The notes under the pieces: model-generated
What the model saw: the letters and a program-made list of their open reading frames with translations, nothing else
Database searches by the model: none
What the model was told of the DNA's origin: nothing
NCBI GenBank assembly: GCA_919902995.1
Contig: CAKKSD010000048.1
Location: 1-38,772 of the forward strand
Direction: 5' to 3'
From: Thermodesulfovibrionia bacterium
Lineage (GTDB): Bacteria > Nitrospirota > Thermodesulfovibrionia > JACRGW01
Length of the DNA stretch: 38,772 bases
In this document: positions 6,914 through 14,868 of the stretch, piece after piece
Position numbering within the stretch: the first letter of the stretch is position 1
Layout of the letters: each line of letters begins with the position of its first letter
Translations under genes and position numbers: made by a program

Positions 6914-8371
6914 TCAAGGGGTTGCAGGAGTACCTTTTCTTATTTTGAATAAGTCATCCTTTACCCATATCCATAAAAGGCTCTTCAATCCTTTCCAGGC
7001 GACTCTCAAATCATTTATATTTCTAATTCCGACGACCCTTCTCAGCAAGAACCTTGGCCTCGAGTAGAATCTCCTGAATGCAATGGAGCGAAGTCTCTGG
7101 ATTGTGTCCCTTGTCATAGTATTGGGAATAAATGCTGCACCTTGATAAGTGAAATCAGTTAGATTATCGGATATAGTCCCAAACTCTGTAACTCTATCAT
7201 AAAGGTCAGTGCCCGGGAATGGCGTTATTGTGTGGAAGTTCGCTACATCAGGGTCAAGCTCGCAGGCAAAGTCAATCGTTTTGAGTCCCTCTTCAAATGT
7301 TTCACCTGGTATTCCGAATATAAAGGGTGTAAATACCTTAATTCCTACCTCTTTTGCAGTTCTAACAGCATTCCGTGTCTGGTCTAATGTTATACCTTTC
7401 CTGATTGTATTCAGGTTTTTCTGAACACCACTTTCTGCACCAAAGAGTATCGCCCAGCACCCAGCTTCTTTAAATGCCTTCAATAAAGGTTTATCTACTT
7501 GATTTACACATGCTGAGGCGAACCATGTGAAATCCAATTTCCTTGCCTTTATCTCCTGAGCTATTCCCATCGCCCTGTCGTAATCAGCGGCTAAGGTATC
7601 ATCTATGAATTTTATCTCCCTGAATCCCTGTTTCAGACAGAGCTCTATTTCATCCATGACATTCTCTACGCTACGGTATCGGATTCCACTTTTCCTATCC
7701 CTGTCTATCTGGAAGCAGAAGATACATCTCCTGTTACATCCCCTTGATGTTAAAACAACTGCAACAGGTTTTCTTCTATATGTGGCTGGCGGAGGGATAT
7801 ACAGATTTTTATCACCAAGGAGATTCCTTGCAGGTAATGGGATTGAGTTGAGGTCAGAAATCAAAGGTCTTTGAGGGTTCTTTATAACCCTGTTACCTTC
7901 TCTGTAATCAACACCTTCGATGTCTTTTAGACTCAGGCCTTTCTGTATCCTATCAATAAGCTCGAGGACAGCGAGTTCACCCTCTCCTGTAACTATGGCA
8001 TCAATGCCCCCAGCCCCACTGTCAAGAAGGCATTGCTCCTGCATGGCGATAGGATAGGGTCCACCGGCACAAACAAAAATCCTTCCATCGAACCTCTTTA
8101 TGTCTTCAGCAGTCTTTTTTGCTTTAGGCCAACCAAAGGCTGTTGAATATATACCGACAAACTCAGGATTATATTCTTTTACATCTTTAAGAATCTCTTC
8201 ATGTGTCATAAAGGCACCGTTGAAAAACTTTACATCATGACCGGCTTTAATGAGGCTTGAAGCAACATAAAGTATCCCCAAGGGCTGCCAGTAGTTTATC
8301 TGTGAACTGGCTGTCTTTGAAGAGAAGATATCTTCAGGAATCCAGGCGGGTATGATTAATGCACATTTCAT
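6914..8371 (-). CDS. B12-binding-domain radical SAM protein
   Basis: A 485-residue protein. Residues 1-150 show the cobalamin-binding fold often found ahead of radical SAM domains (PLGILYVASSLIKAGHDVKFFNG, FVGIYSTAFGWP, AGGPYPIAM, IVTGEGELAVLELI). Residues 205-430 hold the radical SAM core with SRGCNRRCIFCF: C212, C216 and C219 bind the [4Fe-4S] cluster, and GAESGVQKNLNTIRKG and IFGIPGET are typical later motifs. Family members carry out methylations, ring contractions or unknown lipid/hopanoid modifications. The substrate is unknown. The next gene upstream encodes an FAD oxidoreductase, also often found near such enzymes. A heptamer repeat lies directly before the start codon. Confidence 0.85.
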   Translation of the reverse strand: MKCALIIPAWIPEDIFSSKTASSQINYWQPLGILYVASSLIKAGHDVKFFNGAFMTHEEILKDVKEYNPEFVGIYSTAFGWPKAKKTAEDIKRFDGRIFVCAGGPYPIAMQEQCLLDSGAGGIDAIVTGEGELAVLELIDRIQKGLSLKDIEGVDYREGNRVIKNPQRPLISDLNSIPLPARNLLGDKNLYIPPPATYRRKPVAVVLTSRGCNRRCIFCFQIDRDRKSGIRYRSVENVMDEIELCLKQGFREIKFIDDTLAADYDRAMGIAQEIKARKLDFTWFASACVNQVDKPLLKAFKEAGCWAILFGAESGVQKNLNTIRKGITLDQTRNAVRTAKEVGIKVFTPFIFGIPGETFEEGLKTIDFACELDPDVANFHTITPFPGTDLYDRVTEFGTISDNLTDFTYQGAAFIPNTMTRDTIQRLRSIAFRRFYSRPRFLLRRVVGIRNINDLRVAWKGLKSLLWIWVKDDLFKIRKGTPATP

Positions 8372-8381
8372 GGCAGATCAA

Positions 8382-8409
8382 GATTCATGATGCATGATAC
8401 ATGATTCAT
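8382..8409. repeat. Heptanucleotide tandem repeat, four units (GATTCAT type)
   Basis: Four consecutive 7-nt units, GATTCAT, GATGCAT, GATACAT and GATTCAT, lie between the FAD-oxidoreductase and radical SAM genes. Only the fourth base varies between units. This is one of several heptamer tracts in the window. Confidence 0.8.
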
Positions 8410-8411
8410 GC

Positions 8412-8448
8412 AAATCCCCCTTAGTCCCCCTTCACTAAAGGAGGATTT
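8412..8448. repeat. Short dispersed repeat with CCCCC blocks and AAATCC/GGATTT ends
   Basis: AAATCC at the left and GGATTT at the right enclose two CCCCCTT-type blocks and AAAGGAGG, forming an imperfect hairpin. This looks like a known kind of small repeat in which AATCCCCCTTA and AAAGGGGGA blocks alternate. It abuts the heptamer tract and ends 8 bp before the next stop codon. Confidence 0.5.
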
Positions 8449-8455
8449 AATTGGA

Positions 8456-9859
8456 TTAAAATCCTGCATCTTGCATCGTGTATCCTTTTGAATTTTTAAT
8501 TATCTTTTCAGCCGTTTCTATTCCTGTTTCGATCACATCGTCCATATTATCGTACCTGAACATCCCTCCCCGGCCGGCGATATGGAGGTTCTTGAACCTA
8601 TCAAGATAGCTAATTATTCTATCATAATGCTCCCTGTACCCTATCTCAAATAGTGGGTAGGCCTTTGGTACCCTTACAATGGTGCAGTCGATTACCTCAT
8701 CAATTTTGATGAACCCTAACTTCTCAAGACTCTGGATCGTGCTTTTTATAAGCTCAGCATCACTCCTTCTCCATGTCTCATCGCCTTCAAAACAGAAGTG
8801 TTCTGTTACGATATGGGTCTTTCCTTCAGGGGACATCCTGGCACTCCAGTTCTTTGGCTCATGAATCCTGCCGAAAGGTATATTCCTCTCGGGGAGATAT
8901 AACCAGGTCAGGTCAGTAACCCTCTCCCGGTTGATGGCAATTGTTACAATTATAATGTCTCTGAATTTGAGTTTGGATGCACTTGAAAGGATATCTTCAG
9001 GTGGTTTTGGGTGGAGGATATGGATTAGGGTGGTAAGTGGTATACTCGATATGAATTTCCTACCTTCAACCATATAAGTAATATCGCAGTTCCTTGCAAT
9101 TGCGGTCTCTATTCTGAAGTTATTATGATTTAATCTTATAATATTTGTGCTGGTAAATACGGTGTTTCCCCCATTGATCCCGTCTCTAAGCCTTTCTGAG
9201 ATACGCCCAATCCCTAATGATGGGTAGAGGAAATTGTCTGCAAGGGTAGGTATACCTCTTTTGCTGAATTTAAAGAAGGCAGATCTGATTGCTATTCCAA
9301 GGGATAGGCCATTTATTCGCTTTGCCACCCATTCCTTGCTTATCCTTTTACATTCCATACCCCAGACCTTCTCACTGTATTCTTTGAAATAAATGTTAAA
9401 CATTGTACGGCCGAAATTGCTCACCACCCAGTCTTCGAGAGAGACAATATCATTCTTCTTTAAGGATTTTTTGAGGATTTCTTTACCATAGTCTATTATT
9501 GTCTTTAATGTGGTTGGGACACCAAGACCCAAAATGGCATTTGCAGGCTTGAGGGGATAATCAAAATATCTGTTGCGAAGATAGATTTTACTTTTTCTGG
9601 GAACAGTTAGCAGTTCTCCGTCCATCAGTTCTTTTACAAAACGCTCAACCTTCTTTTTATTTGTGAAGAATCTGTGACCTCCCAGATCAAAACGGAAATC
9701 ACCCATTACTACTGTCCGCGAGAGGCCACCTACCGTAGAATTACTTTCAAATACTGTAACTTTCCTTCCAGCCCTGGAGAGGAGATATCCGGTTGAAAGC
9801 CCTGCAAGACCACCACCGAGTATTATTATTCTATCTTTATTGTTTTCAGGGGCATTCAC
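8456..9859 (-). CDS. FAD-dependent oxidoreductase, amine-oxidase / UDP-galactopyranose-mutase-like
   Basis: 467 residues starting with GTG (ribosome site AGGAAG 5 nt upstream). The N-terminal Rossmann motif IIILGGGLAGLSTGYLLSR and VFESNSTVGGLSRT bind FAD; DLGGHRFFTNKK and LHIAGRGGMFRYDNMDDVIETG are the second and C-terminal FAD contacts. The pattern fits the protoporphyrinogen-oxidase/UDP-galactopyranose-mutase superfamily. Proteins of this type in polysaccharide or membrane-lipid loci desaturate or isomerise glycan or isoprenoid substrates. It precedes the B12 radical SAM gene on the same strand with an 84-bp gap containing repeats. The exact reaction is unknown. Confidence 0.8.
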   Translation of the reverse strand: MNAPENNKDRIIILGGGLAGLSTGYLLSRAGRKVTVFESNSTVGGLSRTVVMGDFRFDLGGHRFFTNKKKVERFVKELMDGELLTVPRKSKIYLRNRYFDYPLKPANAILGLGVPTTLKTIIDYGKEILKKSLKKNDIVSLEDWVVSNFGRTMFNIYFKEYSEKVWGMECKRISKEWVAKRINGLSLGIAIRSAFFKFSKRGIPTLADNFLYPSLGIGRISERLRDGINGGNTVFTSTNIIRLNHNNFRIETAIARNCDITYMVEGRKFISSIPLTTLIHILHPKPPEDILSSASKLKFRDIIIVTIAINRERVTDLTWLYLPERNIPFGRIHEPKNWSARMSPEGKTHIVTEHFCFEGDETWRRSDAELIKSTIQSLEKLGFIKIDEVIDCTIVRVPKAYPLFEIGYREHYDRIISYLDRFKNLHIAGRGGMFRYDNMDDVIETGIETAEKIIKNSKGYTMQDAGF

Positions 9860-9991
9860 TTTTCTTCCTGATTTATGGAGGAGGATCCTTTCGGGACAGG
9901 GTTTTCATGGCGATATCGGGAGACAGATAATTTCTTACGCAGGGAGCATTGGACTCATTACTTCTAACCGGAAGATCTGGATAAAAATATT

Positions 9992-10453
9992 CTATCGGGC
10001 TAAAAGTACAGGGACTTTCGCTTTATGAGCCACATCTCTAGTTACATCACCCATAAAAATCTTCTGGGCTAATGTCCTTGTGGCACCGATAATTATCATA
10101 TCTACTGCTTCTTCTTCAGCAGTTTTCAGGATTTCATCTGCTACATGTCCCAGCTTTATAACTGTTTTTACTTTGGTTATCCCGTTTTCTTCAAGAGTCT
10201 TCCTGTGTGAATCAAGTATTTCCTTTGAATTTTTATCCATCTCTGCCTGTTTACCCGACCTTAGAAGTTCTTCCTTCAAAGTAGATATCTCTGAATCACC
10301 GAGTCTGTCATGAATTAAGGTTTTACCTCCAGGCTGTTGTATGTTTAAGAGTATTACTGTTTCAACAGTTGTGGACGAAAACAGACGAACAAATGCATTA
10401 ACACTTACCTTAGCTCCCTTGGAATCGTCTACAGCAAGAAGTACCTTCTTCAT
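9992..10453 (-). CDS. Universal stress protein (UspA family), degenerate ATP motif
   Basis: A 153-residue UspA-fold protein: KKVLLAVDDSKGAKVSVNAF at the start and VDMIIIGATRTLAQKIFMGDVTRDV...KVPVLLAR at the end. ATP-binding Usp proteins have G-x2-G-x9-G-S/T; here the second glycine is Arg and the Ser is Asp (GATR...GD), so this one probably does not bind ATP in the usual way. It closes the minus-strand group YedE-like, TusA-like, GGYGAP-repeat peptide, Usp, with a 41-bp gap from the preceding gene. A role in the sulfur-trafficking group is inferred only from position. The 132-bp stretch after it shows nothing convincing. Confidence 0.9.
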   Translation of the reverse strand: MKKVLLAVDDSKGAKVSVNAFVRLFSSTTVETVILLNIQQPGGKTLIHDRLGDSEISTLKEELLRSGKQAEMDKNSKEILDSHRKTLEENGITKVKTVIKLGHVADEILKTAEEEAVDMIIIGATRTLAQKIFMGDVTRDVAHKAKVPVLLAR

Positions 10454-10494
10454 ATTTTTTTCTCTCCTGTACAGGGTTTATTTTGATAGACCTC

Positions 10495-10755
10495 TTATCT
10501 CCCGTATCCTCCGGATGGCGCACCGTAACCACCGGCTGGTGCCTTCTTTCCTCCTGATGGTGCTCCATAACCTCCTGCAGGGGCTCCGTATCCGCCTGCT
10601 GGTGCTCCATAGCCACCTGCTGGTGCTCCATAGCCACCTGCTGCCGGCGCTCCAGCGCCAACTCCTGCTTTCATCTCATGTTTTTGACTATAGCCTACTA
10701 CAAACCCAAAAAAAAACGCCACAACAACAATCACTATCCAGAGACTGTTTTTCAT
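10495..10755 (-). CDS. Small membrane-anchored GGYGAP-repeat protein
   Basis: The 86-residue product has one N-terminal membrane helix (about residues 4-21, WIVIVVVAFFFGFVVGY) and then a low-complexity tail. The tail consists of near-identical 7-residue units GGYGAP(A/S) from residue 40 to the end; one unit is GGKKAPA and the last is truncated as GGYGR. The DNA is correspondingly a 21-bp tandem repeat. No known family is recognised. A Gly/Tyr/Ala/Pro tail outside the membrane could be a flexible, sticky or wall-interacting segment. The ATG has a good ribosome site (AAGGAGG). It lies between the TusA-like and Usp genes. Confidence 0.75.
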   Translation of the reverse strand: MKNSLWIVIVVVAFFFGFVVGYSQKHEMKAGVGAGAPAAGGYGAPAGGYGAPAGGYGAPAGGYGAPSGGKKAPAGGYGAPSGGYGR

Positions 10756-10782
10756 CTTTATTTCCTCCTTAAAAAAGTTAGA

Positions 10783-11034
10783 TTAAGACTTCTTAATTTT
10801 CCACAGAAAAGTTGCGCCTTCCTGCTTTCTCTCTACAATTTCTATTCCCATCTGCTCACACATCATGGAGATAGATTCAGCAGAGGAGGGGTTGTCAAAC
10901 AATACCTCAAGAACATCGCCTTTCGCTATCTTTTCAAGAGCCTTCTTGGTGTAAATCTGTGGATGGGGACAGACATATCCCAGGACATCCAAAAAGTAAA
11001 GTCCTTCGCCCTTTTTCTCAAATTTCATAGCCAT
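10783..11034 (-). CDS. TusA/SirA-family sulfur carrier
   Basis: An 83-residue protein with the TusA signature GYVCPHPQIYTKKALEKI: C22 in the CPxP motif is the persulfide-carrying cysteine. The remainder (GDVLEVLFDNPSSAESISMMCEQMGIEIVERKQEGATFLWKIKK) is the alpha/beta sandwich of the family at usual length. TusA proteins relay sulfane sulfur between sulfurtransferases. It follows the YeeE/YedE permease by 54 bp on the same strand, the standard pairing in which the carrier receives sulfur from imported thiosulfate or a related compound. The ribosome site AAGGAGAG lies about 11 nt before the first ATG. Confidence 0.92.
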   Translation of the reverse strand: MAMKFEKKGEGLYFLDVLGYVCPHPQIYTKKALEKIAKGDVLEVLFDNPSSAESISMMCEQMGIEIVERKQEGATFLWKIKKS

Positions 11035-11088
11035 AACGCAATACTCTCCTTTTTAATTGGTTTTTAAAGTTTTCGCTGCAGCAATTTA

Positions 11089-12519
11089 TTAAAAAGCCTC
11101 CATCTCTTTTGCCAATTTCCTCTCAGTGTACCAGTTAAAGACCTTAACGCCTAAAAAGGCGCCGCCTACCATGCCGATACCAAATAACCATCCAGACGGG
11201 TTGCCATTTGAAACCCTTATAAAAAAGGCGCCCACATTGCATCCCATGGCAAGCCTTGAGCCTATACCCATAAAGAATCCTCCCAGTATTGCCCAGAATG
11301 CAAGTTCCATTGTCGGCTTCTTCCACTTGAATTCATTGTGTGCAAGCGCCATTATGCAAGCGCCTCCGAGAAGGCCAATTGTCATCCAGTCAGCAGGGTT
11401 AAAAAGCGGATTTGGAATACCGTTGGTGAGTCCAAAAAATATATTATCCATATTTTCAATGCCGAGTTTTTGTGTTACCCAACCTACCCATTGAGCTTCC
11501 TGAGTTGTAACATACCAATATCCAGGGTCAAAAACCGTTCCATTTGCAGTTAAACCAAAGGTATGTCCCATTCTTGTCATAAGCTCGCCAAAATTTTGAA
11601 TCCCAAACTTGACCTGCAAACCCTTCATAACGAACATGTGAAACCCGGCTGCAATACCCAGGACTAAACCTGCGAGAGCCGTTCTCTTTGAAGCTGTTAT
11701 CATGCTCCAGTATCCTGCAACATCGGCCCCGAAGCCTGTGCCTATCCCCTGCCCTGCTGCCATCCTCTTTTTCAAAAAACCTTTCCTCACCCACACGAGA
11801 TAAACCCACACGAGCACGAGTGCAGCCGGTAATATAACACCCACAATTGTGTTCAATAAAAAAGCCCCTACGACAGACTCATCAGGAAACCCAAACATCC
11901 TGGCAAATGTTATATTAGGAAAGTTCCAGACATAGCCGGCAAGGTATTGGTCCATCCAGCCATCACCGACTTTTATAATTGCAGGCAGCCCTTTTGATAC
12001 AGCTGAATCATGCCAGGATTGCGGGACAAGTTTGTTAACCCAGTCGCCGCGAATAGCCACAAAGACCGACTGAGTAATACTGATTGATAAAAGAACTAGC
12101 ATGGCAGCGCCACTGCCCTCTCCTGATTTGTATAGAGAACCTGATGCGCACCCGCCGGCTAAAACCATTCCGAATCCGAAAAAACCCCCTGCTATGACCA
12201 TAAAAAACCCAACTGGCGCCGCGTGGAAGGTGCTCATCTCTGTTGAAGTTACAATAGATGAAACAAAAGCGAAGAATATCATGGATATCATGATACCCAC
12301 AACCATCCTCGGAACCCCTACAGCGAAGAGGTCTCTAAAAGCCGAAGAAAAGCAAAACCTTCCATACTGCAGGCACATCCCGTAGATAACCCCAAACCAT
12401 ACGTAGGCCGCGATATAGATATAGTAGTCATTAATAAGATAAGTCGCTACGGTGGCCAGAGAAAGGAATGCAATTACCATAAACATCCTTTTTTTGTTCT
12501 TTTGCTCCCATGCTTCCAT
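11089..12519 (-). CDS. YeeE/YedE (TsuA-like) sulfur-compound permease
   Basis: A polytopic protein of 476 residues. I prefer the ATG at 12519 because AAGGAGG lies 8-9 nt before it; the ATG at 12525 is only 2 nt from that site. It has the duplicated YeeE/YedE architecture with cysteine-containing signatures GMCLQYGRFCFSSAFRDL, MVLAGGCASGSLYKSGEGS and, near the C-terminus, GIGSRLAMGCNVGAFF. In TsuA these cysteines line the path for thiosulfate. An insertion of about 100 residues in the middle is predicted to be periplasmic or interhelical. With the adjacent TusA gene it most likely imports thiosulfate or another sulfane-sulfur donor. Some YedE relatives serve selenium metabolism instead; no selenium genes are seen here. 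Confidence 0.88.
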   Translation of the reverse strand: MEAWEQKNKKRMFMVIAFLSLATVATYLINDYYIYIAAYVWFGVIYGMCLQYGRFCFSSAFRDLFAVGVPRMVVGIMISMIFFAFVSSIVTSTEMSTFHAAPVGFFMVIAGGFFGFGMVLAGGCASGSLYKSGEGSGAAMLVLLSISITQSVFVAIRGDWVNKLVPQSWHDSAVSKGLPAIIKVGDGWMDQYLAGYVWNFPNITFARMFGFPDESVVGAFLLNTIVGVILPAALVLVWVYLVWVRKGFLKKRMAAGQGIGTGFGADVAGYWSMITASKRTALAGLVLGIAAGFHMFVMKGLQVKFGIQNFGELMTRMGHTFGLTANGTVFDPGYWYVTTQEAQWVGWVTQKLGIENMDNIFFGLTNGIPNPLFNPADWMTIGLLGGACIMALAHNEFKWKKPTMELAFWAILGGFFMGIGSRLAMGCNVGAFFIRVSNGNPSGWLFGIGMVGGAFLGVKVFNWYTERKLAKEMEAF

Positions 12520-12705
12520 CGTCATTACCTCCTTGCAGATTGATTAAGGAATTATTGTAAGAATCATAAGCGCCAATAAAATATTTTAAACCCTTAGGGT
12601 TAATAAAACTAAAATTAAAGTTGATGAAATTAACATGAGGTTTCCAAAAAGTCAATAGTAATTATCCCGGATCTTTGCTGGATGCACAGGAAATTATGCG
12701 AGATC

Positions 12706-13836
12706 TCAGGGATTTTTTAAAGAATCAAAACTGAAGACTAATGCACTGATATCTTCTTTAGTTTTAAGGGTAGAGGCTAATTTCTCTACCTCTTTCTTTT
12801 CCTCGAACTTACCAACCAGCACCTTATGGATCTTCTCATTCCCGACTGTTACGCTATGGACAAAGGATTCATAACCTTTTCCCTTGAGCCTCTTCATAAG
12901 GGCATCCGCATTATCCATATTCTTGAAGGCGCCGACCTGTACTGAATAAAATGGTTTTTCTTTAGCCGGGGCTTTCTTTGCAGGCTCTTTTGGAGGCGGC
13001 TCAATGATTATCTTTGGTGTCTCTGTTGATAGAGGTTCCTGATCCCGGGGTTTAGCAGGAGGTTTTGGTTCGGAGATAAGTTCCTTCTTTGGCACAGGGG
13101 TTGTAGCCTTTACAGGCAGTTTTTGTTTTATATTCTTGAATATGGTTTTGAACTCGATCCCGCCTCCCTGCCAGAGCAGAAAACTTGCTGCTGAGATTAT
13201 AAGGACTGTTCCGACTCCTATTATTACAGGCAAATTGGATCTTTTCTTTTCAAGGACGATCTTTCGGTTCTTCTCTACAGGATTGTTCTTCTTCAGCTCA
13301 AAGGACCTTTCGATAAGATCTTCGACCTTTTCATAAGGAGGCACACTATTTGGTGTCACCCTGAATACAGAAGGCATTTCCTCGGATTTCTCCGCAGGGA
13401 TATCAATTGGTTCTGATTCTGTTGCTTCGTATTCATGGATATTTGTTATCCCTGCATGTGCCGTTTCAGTGATTCCCCTTATACTAAGTACTGTCTCTAC
13501 CTTAAGGGCCAGCTCCTCTGGGCTGAAGGATTTATCGAGGGTATCTATGATGCCGTACTCTGCGCCATAGCGCATCTTTGGGCCCTTTTCCGGCGAGGTA
13601 AGGGCTATAATCGGGGTCTTTGAGAACTCTCCGATACTATGAATATTTTTAGATATCTCGAGACCGCGGGGCATCGAGAGGCTTACAAAGATAAAGGATG
13701 GGTCTGTCTCCCTTGCGGTGGTTATTGCCAGGGACTCTGTAGGTGCTATGAATACAAGATAGCCTTCCGCCCTTAATACCTCTTCGATCTTTCGGGTTAT
13801 TTCAGGGTCGTTATCTATTACAAGGATAGGATTCAT
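12706..13836 (-). CDS. Pseudo-receiver - transmembrane - SPOR domain protein
   Basis: The 376-residue protein joins three parts. Residues 1-118 are a CheY-like receiver (ILVIDNDPEITRKIEEVL, PIIALTSPEKG, DKSFSPEELALKVETVL) in which the phospho-acceptor aspartate is Ser52 (FVSLSMP); the acidic pocket and K102 remain. Residues 202-222 are one transmembrane helix, followed by a Pro/Lys-rich linker. Residues 295-375 are a SPOR domain (YSVQVGAFKNMDNADALMKRLKGKGY), which binds denuded septal peptidoglycan. Topology implies receiver in the cytoplasm and SPOR in the periplasm. It lies 6 bp after the MamK-family gene and two genes after an amidase that makes denuded glycan, so I infer a link between a cytoplasmic filament and the wall. 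Confidence 0.8.
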   Translation of the reverse strand: MNPILVIDNDPEITRKIEEVLRAEGYLVFIAPTESLAITTARETDPSFIFVSLSMPRGLEISKNIHSIGEFSKTPIIALTSPEKGPKMRYGAEYGIIDTLDKSFSPEELALKVETVLSIRGITETAHAGITNIHEYEATESEPIDIPAEKSEEMPSVFRVTPNSVPPYEKVEDLIERSFELKKNNPVEKNRKIVLEKKRSNLPVIIGVGTVLIISAASFLLWQGGGIEFKTIFKNIKQKLPVKATTPVPKKELISEPKPPAKPRDQEPLSTETPKIIIEPPPKEPAKKAPAKEKPFYSVQVGAFKNMDNADALMKRLKGKGYESFVHSVTVGNEKIHKVLVGKFEEKKEVEKLASTLKTKEDISALVFSFDSLKNP

Positions 13837-13842
13837 TTTTTT

Positions 13843-14868
13843 TCACATCTCTGCCCAGTATTTTTCAGGGATATCCTTGGCTAATAACATAGCTCCATCG
13901 GAGACAACAAAAAGAGGGTCTTCAACACACCTCACATCGCAATCTCCAAACTCTTTTAATGCATCTTTTATGTAATTATCTATGCCTCTTATCTTACTGC
14001 CCCCTCCTGAAAGTATGATATTGTTCTTTATCTTTATCTGAAATTCCGGGTCAAATTTTGCAATCATTTCAGATGTCGTCTCGATTATGGCTGGAAGGAT
14101 ACTTTCGCAGGCGCGCCTCATCTCGTTCGTTATATCATGATTCAAAGGTTTCCCTTCAACCGGAATCTCTACCTTAATCGTCTCACTGCTATCACCAACA
14201 AAGCTATGCGTCTCTTTAAACTGACGAACCATGTTCCTGTTGAATCTGGAATTTGGGTATTTCTCAATAAGATAACTGAAGAGCTGTTCATCTATATAAT
14301 CACCTGCGGTTAGTATCGCCTTCTGGTCGTCATTATCAGGAATTGTGCCATGCATCATACAGAAGTCAACAGTCCCTGCACCGATATCTATTATAAGTGA
14401 ATTACCTAAAAGATTAAGGCCATAGGCCGCAGCAAAAGGTGCTGATACTACCATAACGGAATCAACAAACCCTGACACTGCCTTCTTGATAGCAATTTGA
14501 TTTACCTTCATGGCATCTGCTGGAACACCAACTATTGCATAAATTTTTTGATCTTCCTTCGGTCCTGCAAGTTGTATCAGATATCCTATCAGTTCCTTAA
14601 CTGCTTCCTCATTCCTCTCGATTCCTTCCTTTATCACACCTCTTTCGAGTGGTCTGTATAGATCAAGAGAAAGCCTATTCTGTAATGCCTCAGAACCAAA
14701 AAGGATTGATTTCCCTACTACCTTAGCTGCTATAAAGTCCTTTGGCCAGCCAACATAACTCTCATTCCATTTCTTTGTCCCATTACTTGCTGAGATTGAA
14801 CTCCTCGATGTCCCGAGGTCAACACCTACGAACAGGATGTCATCCTTCCTCTGTTCTTTTTGCTTCAT
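13843..14868 (-). CDS. mamK-like: MamK-family actin-like filament protein
   Basis: A 341-residue actin-fold ATPase matching MamK in length and motif spacing. Phosphate-1 loop GVDLGTSRSS (15-24), VGWPKDFIAAKVVG (39-52), phosphate-2 loop IIDIGAGTVDF (159-169), adenosine motif IILSGGGSKIRG (284-295), and a C-terminus FGDCDVRCVEDPLF...IPEKYW that closely parallels MamK. The residue equal to the catalytic Glu143 of Magnetospirillum MamK is Ala143 (VVSAPF), while Asp161 is kept. MamK filaments position magnetosomes, but no other mam gene is in the window. Start overlaps the amidase gene by 29 nt, and the SPOR gene follows after 6 bp, so this looks like an envelope-linked cytoskeletal operon. Distinction from MreB is by overall motif match; a MamK-like paralogue is the likeliest reading. 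Confidence 0.82.
   Translation of the reverse strand: MKQKEQRKDDILFVGVDLGTSRSSISASNGTKKWNESYVGWPKDFIAAKVVGKSILFGSEALQNRLSLDLYRPLERGVIKEGIERNEEAVKELIGYLIQLAGPKEDQKIYAIVGVPADAMKVNQIAIKKAVSGFVDSVMVVSAPFAAAYGLNLLGNSLIIDIGAGTVDFCMMHGTIPDNDDQKAILTAGDYIDEQLFSYLIEKYPNSRFNRNMVRQFKETHSFVGDSSETIKVEIPVEGKPLNHDITNEMRRACESILPAIIETTSEMIAKFDPEFQIKIKNNIILSGGGSKIRGIDNYIKDALKEFGDCDVRCVEDPLFVVSDGAMLLAKDIPEKYWAEM

Noticed and set aside
10410-10661. 83-residue minus-strand frame rich in EHQQV units
   Set aside because: It overlaps the GGYGAP-repeat gene in another frame; its repeats merely mirror the 21-bp DNA repeat, and it lacks a membrane segment and good start.
12588-12604. AACCC/GGGTT dyad in the leader of the YedE-like gene
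   Set aside because: Arms are only 5-6 bp and no match to a known operator or riboswitch is apparent; too weak to call.
13843-14868. MamK as evidence for a magnetosome island
   Set aside because: No mamA, mamB, mamE, mamI, mamM, mamQ or mad-type gene is visible in the window; the neighbours are wall and envelope genes.
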